Source: Mesorhabditis belari | Lineage: Eukaryota; Nematoda; Chromadorea; Rhabditida; Rhabditidae | DNA: 64,000 bases | Reading direction: 5' to 3' | Assembly: GCA_958450365.1 (NCBI GenBank) | Contig: CAUEEP010000893.1 | Coordinates: forward strand, 62,001 to 126,000 | Part shown: positions 53,699 to 64,000 of the stretch, piece after piece | Layout of the letters: each line of letters starts with the position of its first letter | Position numbering within the stretch: the first letter of the stretch is position 1 | Notes under the pieces: model-generated | The model's input: only the letters and a program-made list of their open reading frames with translations | The model's database searches: none | What the model was told of the DNA's origin: nothing | Made by a program: the position numbers and the translations under genes

Positions 53699-56600
53699 TT
53701 ACCTATTTACAAAGAAAAACAGAAATATTCGCGTAAACTCGAGTATTTGTTGAATAAATGAGAGTATGTTTGCGCCGTAGAATAAATGAAAAATATCGAT
53801 GAGACCATCAGAAATGATCGTGGTGGCCAGGTTGACGACACAATTGGCGATCATCTGAATCACGATTTATTCTAAGCTACCCAAAAACATTTCTCTCGCC
53901 TGTATCATCAACAGCGCTTCAACACGCGAAGTCTTGTCGCCTTTTTGTGACTGAAATTGGATTTGATTGACAAATTATCATGGTATTAGGCTGTCCAGAA
54001 AGTCTTTTCGTTCCCTTTCTTACTTCTGTTTAAAGCCAACCAATGCACTAATTGAACTACGGTTTATTTCATTAGAAAGGCCAATTATTTTTCTGTAAAA
54101 TAACCATTAAAACGGATTTAAAATTTCTTCGTGTCTGGATTTTTTTGGGAGCGTGAAGTCGGGCAGGCAAAAAAAGGGCGACGGCTCGATGATGCGCTTT
54201 AGACACTTTAGCTAAGTAAACCTATTTTTGTGTCAATAGGTAAAAGGTAGAACACAAAGAATTTGGTATATAACCAAATTTTCATAGAAATTCATTCAGC
54301 CTTCGTAGAGGTTTTTATAGATTTTTACGAAAAACACTGTTTTCACTCTCGAATTTGCTTGTAAGTGAACCAAAATTCACCTAAAAAGATGGAAATTGAA
54401 CAATGAACCTTTTTTTATCAAAGTATCGAGTAGGTTATATGCCGATACTTATCATTAGAATCGTAAGCGTAAGCTTTAGAACCACTTCGACACGCTAGAA
54501 AGCATTTATTAGGCTGTCCAGAAAGTTTTTCCCTTTGTTTTCGTACTTTCGTTTAAAACCGACAAAAGCTTCAATTGAACTACGGTTTATTTCATTAGAA
54601 AGGCCAATTATTTTTCTGTAAAATAACCATTAAAACGGATTTAAAATTTCTTCGTGTCTGGATTTTTTTGGGAGCGTGAAGTCGGGCAGTCAAAAAAAGG
54701 GCGACGGCTCGATGATGCGCTTTAGACACTTTAGCCAAGTAAACCTATTTTTGTGTCAATGTCGTGTTTTTTCGTGTAAAATGTCAATTTCGTGTAAACC
54801 TATTTTTGTGTTGTGTAGAGCACAAAAAGTTTGATACATAGGCAAATTTTCAGAGAAATTCATTCGGCCAACTTCTTCGTAGAGGTTTTTATAGGTTTTT
54901 TTAACGAAAAATTTCTTCGTAGAGGTTTCTATAGACATAAAAAGTTTAAAAGTTATGTAATAATCAGCCTTTGAATCATTTATCTTTATCACTCTCGAGT
55001 TTGCTTGAAAGTGAACCGAAATTGACTTAAGAAATATGGGAAATTGAACAATAAGCACTTTTTATTTAGAGCAAACCATAGGCTAACTCGTGAATTTGTT
55101 ATTTTTCAAAAGGAAATACTAAGTTGGTAAACAAGACTTTTCCCGATTTTTCAGAATCTCTAAACTGAACTATCAGATATCAAAACGCTCTTTTATGACT
55201 CTTTTTCTCATAAAAAGTTTAAAATTTATGTAATAATCAGCCTTTGAATCAAGGTTATCTGGAGTAGCAAAAATTTATTTCAAAGAAAGTCAATTTTTGT
55301 AAGTGTTTTCAATCAAAAACTGATTCCAAAAGAAATAAAAGGCCTTTAGACTTGAAATTATTTGCAAAATACAATAAGCTTAATCATAAAAATTCACTTA
55401 AAATTTTGAAGAAATACATGTGTTTTGATAAATTCCAATTCAAAAAAAATCGAATTTGGTAACTTGGTACTGAAGCTCAATCATTTCTTCCATCAAAACT
55501 TCCCAAAATAAAAAGTTGTGCCGCTGTTTTGTAGTTCAAGATATTGATCTTTAATTTTAACCATACAAAAGTTTCGTAGCTGCTTGGGTTAAAAGAATTG
55601 GGTGGAGGGAAAAGTTGGTAAGAAAGTTTCTTACCAATCTAATAGGAAAAGGAACCAAAAGACTTTCTGGACAGCCTAATAATATCGTAAAATTAGTGGA
55701 TGGAGATTGTCAACTCGGGGCTCGATATGCTCGATGATTGGCTTTGGCTAAATGTCAAGTTCACCAATATTTACACATCTAGTACTACTAGACATGTAAC
55801 GCAATCCAGCCTGGTCCAGTCCAGTCCGAATTGGTCCGAAGCCGACTGAATTTGGTTGGTAAATTGGTGAGCTCATGTCTAATTTAAAAGATTATTGATT
55901 TTACTACATAAATTGGATTTAATTGCCAAGTTATCATGGCAATTTTTATATTATTAGTCTCTTTAAAAACTCGATCTAGTTTTTGATCAATTTCTATTCA
56001 CAAATCCTTCTCTTGGTTCATTTGCACCAACCCTTCTCCTCATATTCCAATTCGTCATAAAATCCAGACCGCACATCAGAAACAGTGGAATAGCCACGTA
56101 GTCGGCGATTGCATAAAATTCGAAAACCGTTTGAACGAATAGAATGAAATATGCGATGAGAGCACCAAAAAGAAATGGAAAAAGAAGCTGAAGAAGCGGG
56201 AATTTAAGGGTGTATCGAAAATAGATCCCGTCATTGGATAGAGCGAGAAAACGACTGGAAATGGAAGGGGATTACGGGTTATTTATGCTGTTTGTAGTTG
56301 TTGATGTTGAAGTAACGAGAATTGTTTTTTTTAATTTCAAAGAAATCCTTAACGAACCTCAACGAGATGAGCATTTGACAGTACTGGGCGACGCTGGTCA
56401 AATCGAAAAAAGCCGAAAAGTCGTAGAGATTCATGAAAGCACTGTACACCTCTTGTGAACATCTGAAAATATTAGGTACTTGCAAAAGAAACTGCGGAAC
56501 ATTCGGATTCGGAACATTTGAACGACCCAAAAATCAATAAGAAAATAACTTTATTCCAAAAGATATTCACTATTATTAGCAACTATGTTCTTTCATTTTT

Positions 56601-59203
56601 TGCGTAGACTTCGGATGTCTGATTTGAAAAACTCGGGGTCCCGCCATGCAAAGTAGTCTTGCACCCAAATTTTGACCTCTTTAGGATTGTTAAACTTTTG
56701 ATTTGCAAGAGAGTGTTGCATAGACCGGAACAATTGGTGGTCTGAGGGGGCAATATCAGGCGAATATGGCGGATGAGGCACAAGTTTCCAGCCTAATTCT
56801 TCTAGGGTGTTTTGAGTCAAGTTTGATGTGTGTACCCGGGCATTGTGAGCGAGCAAATGGATTGTCCTTGGATTAACACCTCTTTCTCGTAGAATTTCAT
56901 CAACTTTCTTCAGCTGTTTGGCGAAGATTTGAAAAGTTATAGTTTTTGAAGATTTTCGTAATTTAAAATAAACGTTTCCTTTCATATTCCAAAAGGCCAA
57001 GAGCATAACTTTCTTTTCGTGAAGTTCTGGATGTGGTATCGGAATCTGCCTTTCTCCTTTGCTCAATGATTTTTTTTGCGTGTTGTATTATTGAAATATG
57101 TCCACTTTTCGTCCATCATTAACATGCTTTCAAAAAAAGCACTGCCAGTAGCCTTTTTCAATAGAATCCGAGACAATAAAACTCGATTAGCTTTATTTTC
57201 AGGGAGTATTCCTGTGGGACCCATTGGCCACAACGATTCCTTTTTCCAATGAGCGAAAGGTGTTGAAAAATTGTGCTCGGATCACATTTAAAGTATTCGG
57301 CTAATTCGGGCAAAGTTTGAGTTGGGTCCAACTCGACAATCTCCAGCAACTCCGCATCATCGAGGCCAACTGAACGATATCCATGAGGCTCAGCGTCCAA
57401 GCTCTCATCCCCTTAACGAAAATGTCGAAACCATTCCTGGCAAGTCCTTTCGCTCAAAATGTTTTCTCCAAATGCTTCGCAATGATTTCGGTGCGACTTC
57501 GATACTGATTTCTTCATTTTGAAGTCATAGAGAAGACACGCCCGCACGCAACATGAGTTTTTCATCCGTCATCTTGTACCTAAGATTATGTAATATTTAA
57601 TGATAGCAATAGTTGTGAAAATAATTAAAATGAATAAGCAATCATAATACAATATAATACAATTTAAACCGGACCATCACACTTTCAAATAAAAAAAAGC
57701 TTTCGTCCTCGAAAGTAATCCGCAGTTTCTTTTGCAAGTACCAAATACTATCACACCACAATCGGAAACCCCTGCTGCTCAGCTGATTTCCTCTGCCGCT
57801 CGGATAGGAGTATGAAGACCGTTACTCATAAGTGCCCTCATGCCCCTCCCCCACCCCAAGAACCTTGGGGGGGAGAGGAAAAAAATTTATATTATTTATG
57901 AATTTACCAGGCCCATTGTCTACATTTGCACTAGAACTATTCAAAAACAAATTCCACGCCCTAAAAAACCTAAATCCTTAAATAAAACTATCCATTACTA
58001 CATTTTAAGAAAATTTTGCACATTTTTTTGCGCGGCCTTGATAGCTTTGCTTAAAAAGCGCACCTTTTAGAAAACGCGTTGTCGGAAGTTTGTCGGATCA
58101 ATTGTCTGACAAAAAAGTTATCAAGGCAAATTTGTCTAACAAATTGTCTGTCAACAAGGAGCACACTCTACCCAAGATCCAACCTGCGCGACGACGATGT
58201 AAGGTTGAAACACAAGAAATAGAATTTGCAGAAAGAACAATCGATAAATGGATTCCATTTTCGGGAACCCAAAACTGATTTATCTTTATCAGTCGATGAG
58301 TAATGTTGGTTATAATCCGCAGTTTCTTTTGCAAGTACCTAATATTTGAGAATAAACAAACTGTAAATTGGCGAGTGAAATCACGCAAGCCCGAGACAAA
58401 AGCCACGTGACAGAGTAGGCGAGTTTTGTCAAATTCTCGGCGGTGGCAAGTAGACTAAAGTTTACGATAAATGATTTTTCGATGAAAATACCGTATTGGC
58501 AGGGTTAGTTGATCATTTGTAGCGGCGAAAAAAGCGGCCAAAATGGTTGTGGGAATGCTGCTGGCATAGGACTGAAAATGGGTTCAGATCGGTGGGGAAA
58601 CAAAAGAAAAAGAGTTGGGGAAAGTACAGGGCTTTTGTCGAGGCGAAAATATGAGGCTCTTTTGCGATAAGACAAATCACTCTTGACATTCAATTTGCAT
58701 TTAACTTTAATCGAAATCTCTGATCGATTCTTTCAATCACTCACCCAATCGCTCATCGACGACAAAACGAAACTGGACTGTTCGACGAAATCATAGTCAA
58801 CATCGGGGAGTGTCGGTGCATCGAGCAAGAACGAGTAGACACCGATTGTCCAGCTTGTTTTGTAGATTGCGTAAATGGGAATGTAAATCCCTGAAAGTTC
58901 GACAAGTTTCCCAAAACTTTCAAGTAGACATGATTAACGAGGATTTGTAAAGGCTTTAACGATAAACTAAAGTATTGTTCGCTTTATGGTTCTCAGCTTT
59001 CACCCATAAACTAAACACCAAAACTTGTTTTAACGGATTGTTCTCTCAAAAATAATACTTCTAGAAACATATGGTTAGCCTCGTTGAGCGTTGAGCATCG
59101 TTTATTCTCAAGATCCCGCTATTCTCAGTTGTTTCCCCCAACCTGAAAGCACGACGGTGATCAAGAGAACAACCAACAAATCGTGCCATATCAGCCAGAA
59201 CAT
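53699..59203 (-). CDS. Nematode 7TM receptor D (srx-like)
   Basis: Minus-strand exons: 59203-59143, 58890-58745, 58571-58492, 56462-56358, 56254-56032 and probably 53854-53699. They sum to 771 nt in phase (256 aa). ATG opens 'MFWLIWHDLLVVLLITVVLS', then 'GIYIPIYAIYKTSW', TM3 with 'MLISLSRFLALSNDGIYFR', TM4 'LLQLLFPFLFGALIAYF', TM5 ending 'GLDFMTNWNMRRR' and a TM6 exon 'MIANCVVNLATTIISDGL'. The arrangement matches receptor E, including the splice site after the basic RRR/RRK. The last exon is less certain because TM7 is not found and a longer 3' end is possible. A complete mariner sits in the 1.9-kb intron at 56463-58491, and two MITEs lie in the intron at 53855-56031. Confidence 0.7.
53988..55682. 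mobile_element. Nested MITEs, 'ttaggctgtccagaaagt' family
   Basis: The outer ends are 'ttaggctgtccagaaagtct' (53988) and 'agactttctggacagcctaa' (55661). A second 5' terminus at 54510 starts an about 250-bp duplicate of the first 250 bp. Confidence 0.8.
56472..58346 (-). mobile_element. Full-length but inactive mariner in receptor D intron
   Basis: Terminal repeats are 'ttaggtacttgcaaaagaaa' (56472) and 'ttgcaagtacctaa' (58346), with an extra inner copy at 57719. Minus-strand pieces cover the whole transposase: N-terminal helix-turn-helix near 57560-57410 ('LLYDFKMKKSVSKSHRNH', frameshift near 57540, stop before 'GDES'), 57400-57158 ('YRSVGLDDAELLEIVELDPT'), a stop or gap, then 57066-56593 ('LEELGWKLVPHPPYSPDIAP', 'SDHQLFRSMQHSL'). 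Where mariners usually read HDNAR it has 'AHNARVH', lacking the second Asp. Several lesions make it inactive. Confidence 0.85.
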
Positions 59204-60302
59204 CTAAAGCTTTTATTGGAGAATTTGAAATGAAAATTTATAAATCAAAGATTACTGTTTAAGAAGCATTGAAAGCAACAATTATACGTTTTTTTTCTGT
59301 TCAACTTTGGCATCAGATTCGAATCGCTGTGATTTGTGAGCCCTGTCTGACACCGAAATTATAGGGATGGCATTCTCGGAAATGAGCACGTGTACTCAAC
59401 TTTTTGAGCTTAAAGAATTAAACATCTAAAAGTGCTCGAAATGTAAACAACTTTCAAAGAAATTCGAAAAAAAAATAAAGACTTAACAATAAAGATGTTG
59501 GCAGCAGTTTATGTAAACTTTTCCAATGAAAGGACAATAAAAAACGTTTGATAAACGAAATAAGTTCATTATTTGTTTAGAGTTAGGAAAAAAAGCATTT
59601 TTTCGAAAGAAAACCGATTTTTTTGTGAAGAATTGGAATATGAAATCGCTCAAATCAAAGATCAAATGTGATCGGGGGTTTTTCTTTTAATTCGGAAGCT
59701 TGTTGTCTAATCTTTTTCTCGAATTCTTTAATTCGAATTTTGTCGGCGTCAAATCGAATTATTGGTCATTTTTTTGTCATTTTCACACACAAAGAACATT
59801 TGCTAAAAAAAATAAAACATAAATTGTCCATGGAAATGTGGGGAGCATTTTGATTTTGTCAAAAAAACTTTTGATTCTGATCGCTTTTTTAACATATAGG
59901 TTGACAAATTTACGCTTTAATCTTTTCAGAATCGATCTTTTTACTAGACTTTCCCAGAAAATCCTTCCAAAACGTCTTAAACACTCGCGTCAATCTCCAC
60001 AATTTGATCATCGAAAAAAAGTCACAAGAACAAGAACGCTAAAGCCTAGTTTTTGATTCTTTTCGGCCAAAAAAACTAAATTTAGGGAGGGTCGAGGGTC
60101 AGCCCAGTTTTCTTCTTCTTTTATCCAATCCGCTAGAAAATTAGTTTGATAAGCGACAAAAAAAAGATTATTTGTTATGAGTTTTTTGCAAAAAAAAAGC
60201 ATTTTCTTAGAAGAATAATCAACGTGAAATTTGTTTACAAAAAGCACCAATGATATGATATTGAGAAAATATTGCAAATGAAGTTTATTTTACACAGCCA
60301 AA
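59204..60302. other. Intergenic region between receptor D and dUTPase
   Basis: AT-rich, with no exon or RNA recognised. It contains the presumed promoter of receptor D. Confidence 0.5.
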
Positions 60303-61940
60303 TTATTTTCCTGTCGATCCGAAACCTGCATCCCCACGATCCGTATTCGTCAGAGAGCCGACTTCTTGGTATTTCACGTGAGCAATTCGCTCACAAATGA
60401 ATTGAGCAACACGGTCGCCTTGCTTTACCTAAAAACATACAAATGAATTGGCGAAAATCTTAAACCACTTTTCATATGAAGTCTTAGCTACAATACTTAC
60501 AACTTCGATTGCTTTGATTAGAGATATGATCCAGCTGGGTAGATGCTTTAAAGTGTAGCCCGGCTACGCTTTAAACACGTCCCCAATTAACAACTACTAC
60601 AGTATTCCGTGTAGTTGGCAAAATAGCTGTCAAAGAAAACTACGAAACTCAAAGCTCTAAAAAGGGCAGTTCTACGGTATGCTGGGAATTTATTAGGTTG
60701 GTCCATAAGTCTTTAGACAGTTTTTTCTACTAGCGTTTATAAATCACAAATTCACCAATTCATCTACCAATTGGCTCTAAATAGAAAATAAAATGTTTAT
60801 TATACATTTTTCTATCATTTCAAGCCGATTTGGGTCTGTTTTCCAAGCAAATTCAAGTACAAAAACTCGTTTTTTCGTAAAATTCGATAAAAAGCTTTAC
60901 AAAGAAATTGGCTGAAGAGATTTTCCTGAAAATTCGGCTATATACCTAACTTTTTGCTCTTTATCTTTTATCTATTGATAGCAGCATAGATTTCTGTTGA
61001 CCAAAGCGCCTAAATTGCCTTTTTTTTGACTACCCGACTTCGCGCTTCCATAAAAAAACCATTGACAAAACATTTTCATAAGATTTGAACGTTATTTTGT
61101 AGAAAAATAGTCGGCCTTTCTAATGGAGCAAATTCTAGGTGAATTGGTGAATTTGCCATTTATAAATGCTAGTAGAAAAGAGTGTCTAAAGACTGGGCCA
61201 ACCTAATATAAGTTGATCGATGAGGCTTTGGATTTTGGATACTAGAGCAAAGTTTCGATCTTTACAAAACATTTCGACAATGGTATGCTGGTATCAGATC
61301 GTTAGGCAATTCTAATTCCGTTTTCAAAACTGTTACTTAAGCTCTGTTTCTAATCCCCAACATTTTAGTCCTTTTCAACAATTCTCTACTCATATCAGAT
61401 AAATTCTCACGAGAAAATAGAAAAATTTGCAAAAACTAACCGCAAAATCAGCGTCACTGAAGTTGAAAAGCAGAACTTTCAATTCCCCTCGATAATCCGA
61501 ATCAACCACTCCTGCGCCCACATCTAGAATTTGAAGACATTCGTCAAAGTTATTAAAACAATCGTTACCAATGAAATGCTTTGCGGCAAGCCCTGACCGG
61601 GGTGCAACACGTCCATAGTAGCCATAAGGTAGTTCGACTTGAATCCCCGTTGATACACAATATTTTCCTAAATAAAAATTCTTCTAGTAACAAATTTTCA
61701 AATAAACAAACCTTTAGCGGGAATCACACAATCCTCAGCGCTGTAGAGATCAGCACCAGCCGCACACATTGAGCCATACGTTGGTTCGTGCGCATTCTCG
61801 TTGAGTTTAGCGAAACGCACAGTCAAAGTCTAAAGTCAAAAAATTTATATTTATATTTTCGACTTTACCTGTTGCTCGACTTCCAAATTCGGTTTGTTTG
61901 CATCGTTCGCTTGGAGATTTTCGTTTCCGATTGCCACCAT
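60303..61940 (-). CDS. dut-1: dUTP pyrophosphatase (dUTPase)
   Basis: Exons 61940-61869, 61829-61712, 61667-61569, 61523-61441 and 60428-60303 give 498 nt, 165 aa, typical for a trimeric dUTPase. The enzyme hydrolyses dUTP to dUMP and pyrophosphate, keeping uracil out of DNA and feeding dTMP synthesis. All five family motifs are visible: 'GADLYSA' (49-55), 'PRSGLAAKH' (86-94), '[13 protein letters not shown]' (99-111, with the catalytic Asp104 and uracil-stacking Tyr107), 'GDRVAQF' (128-134) and the C-terminal '[10 protein letters not shown]' (155-164). The ATG lies 3 nt after a 'cttctttag' acceptor (61944), consistent with SL1 trans-splicing. Intron 4 (1012 bp) carries a MITE. All residues needed for activity appear present. 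Confidence 0.95.
60693..61207. mobile_element. Mariner-type MITE in dUTPase intron 4
   Basis: Ends 'ttaggttggtccataagtct' and 'agactgggccaacctaat', with TA on both sides. No coding sequence. Confidence 0.85.
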
Positions 61941-62209
61941 TTTCTAAAGAAGCATGAACTTTGAACTCTTTCTTGAAAGCAAAAAAAATTAAATCGAGGG
62001 TGAATCAAAAACATTGGTTCTGATGGCTGAAAAATTGCGATTTTTGTCTGTCAAATTTGGCGCCAAACGCGGGAAAAAGGGATCAGTAGGTGTTACTGGA
62101 CAAACTACATCCTCCTTCTACAAGGCTGCCGGGAAAGCATTGATCTCTAACAAGTACCAACTCCATAAACTTGCCGACCCGACGCTCATTTTACATTTTT
62201 TACTTTATT

Positions 62210-62306
62210 TGTGCACCCCCTAGCGGAGACGCGTTCCAAAATTTTTTCGAGACACTGTTGGAAGGTCTCGGGGTTAATGCTAACCTCAAACTTGGGTAAT
62301 TAAACC
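62210..62306 (-). ncRNA. sls-1: SL1 spliced leader RNA gene
   Basis: Exact SL1 leader at 62306-62285, then 'gttagcattaaccccgag', Sm-like 'aaaattttggaacgcg' and the 3' stem 'tccgctagggggtgcac'. The upstream block 'gtagcaaaacggggcatctg' is conserved. Confidence 0.85.
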
Positions 62307-62479
62307 GAAGATTGGGGTCTCTGTCGCGTTACGCAGAGGAGCCATGTGCCAGATGCCCCGTTTTGCTACGAGAAACACGAAAAGTACACACAGTCGTGTC
62401 GTCTCGCGTCTCTGCGAGGGCTGCGTATCGCGTTCGCTGGAGGCCGACTATTTCAGCCCTCTCTCACCACTGCAAACTC

Positions 62480-62598
62480 GCTTACGACCACACCACGTTG
62501 AAAACACGGCATCCCGTCCGATCTGCCAAGTTAAGCAACGTTGGGCTCGTTTAGTACTTGGATCGGAGACGGCTTGGGAATCCCGAGTGCCGTAAGCT
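62480..62598 (+). rRNA. rrn-4: 5S ribosomal RNA
   Basis: 119 nt, from 'gcttacgaccacaccacg' to 'gtgccgtaagct'. It differs from the 38.3-kb copy at a few positions ('gggctcgtttagtacttg'). Followed by a short T-run. It lies between two oppositely oriented SL1 genes. Confidence 0.9.
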
Positions 62599-62788
62599 TT
62601 CTGCATTTTTGCCGATCGCTCTCGAACTTGACGAATGAAATTGGCGGCCGCCAGCGAACACGAGAGAGTATCAGCCCTGGCAGAGACGCGAGACAACACA
62701 ACGGTGTGTACTTTTCGTGTGTCTCGTAGGAAAAAGTGGCATCTGGCATACGACCGGTCCACATAGGGCGACAGAGGTCTCCGTCTTC

Positions 62789-62890
62789 GGTTTAATTACC
62801 CAAGTTTGAGGTTAGCATTAACCCCGAGACCTTCCAACAGTGTCTCGAAAAAATTTTGGAACACGTCTCCGTTAGGGGATGCACAAAGAA
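62789..62890 (+). ncRNA. sls-1: SL1 spliced leader RNA gene
   Basis: Exact SL1 leader at 62789-62810, then 'gttagcattaaccccgag', Sm-like 'aaaattttggaacacg' and the 3' end 'cgttaggggatgcacaaag'. The upstream block 'gtaggaaaaagtggcatctg' is present. A 3' fragment of 5S follows at 62920. Confidence 0.85.
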
Positions 62891-63068
62891 ATGTGAAATG
62901 GGTTGGGACTTTATTTAATCCTGAGTGCCGTAAGCTTTTTGCATTTTTGTGGATCGATCTATCGACTGAGAGCTGTAAATCTGAATGTTTTTAGTTTTAA
63001 AAAAAACGTCAATAGAAAAATTTTTATGTTAGATTTTAGAAGCAAGCGATTGGGAAATACGGAAGTTA

Positions 63069-64000
<932 letters not shown>

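Overview
This is nuclear DNA of a rhabditid nematode. Five copies carry the exact 22-nt SL1 spliced leader and sit among 5S rRNA genes, as in other nematodes. There are at least five seven-transmembrane chemoreceptor-like genes in nematode-specific families, a nematode-type cysteine-rich secreted protein, short GT-AG introns ending in TTTCAG or similar, and many mariner/Tc1-type elements. I could not name the species. The window is AT-rich and gene-poor. Most coding sequence is split into exons of 40-220 nt, so I rebuilt the genes from splice sites, reading phase and homology between copies rather than from long ORFs.

Layout. 0.2-1.8 kb: a large foldback element. 1.9-5.1 kb (-): srh/str-like receptor A, with an 18S rRNA fragment in one intron. 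5.2-7.6 kb: mariner remnants and the 3' end of a non-LTR retrotransposon. 7.6-10.1 kb: decayed SL1/5S cluster. 11.4-15.3 kb (-): receptor B, a paralogue of A with matching exon lengths and a Tc1-like insertion. 15.6-16.7 kb: a hairpin/MITE cluster. 17.4-21.1 kb (+): seven-exon secreted protein with GATA-type promoter motifs. 21.6-22.1 kb: a 23-bp minisatellite. 24.4-27.8 kb (-): receptor C, nine exons, apparently intact (350 aa). 28.7-30.4 kb (+): unrecognised coding exons. 30.8-33.7 kb: DNA transposon with long inverted repeats and broken ORFs. 34.5-36.0 kb (+): unrecognised cysteine-containing gene. 37.2-38.1 kb (+): pogo/Tc5-like transposase relic. 38.3-39.0 kb: 5S plus SL1 pair. 40.8-45.0 kb (-): matrix metalloproteinase with an altered zinc/catalytic motif and many insertions. 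45.2-51.0 kb: nested mariner families. 51.2-51.9 and 53.7-59.2 kb (-): two related srx-like receptor genes, the second carrying a whole mariner in an intron. 60.3-61.9 kb (-): dUTPase. 62.2-62.9 kb: SL1, 5S and SL1. 63.07-63.6 kb: an approximately 540-nt poly(A) tract that is probably an assembly artefact.

Functionally, three things stand out. Receptors A, B and C plus the two srx-like genes fit environmental chemosensation, although expression is not shown. The SL1/5S units supply trans-splicing and ribosomal RNA; the dUTPase has a plausible trans-splice acceptor 3 nt before its ATG. Transposable elements have inserted mainly into introns, so several host genes can still be read through exon by exon.
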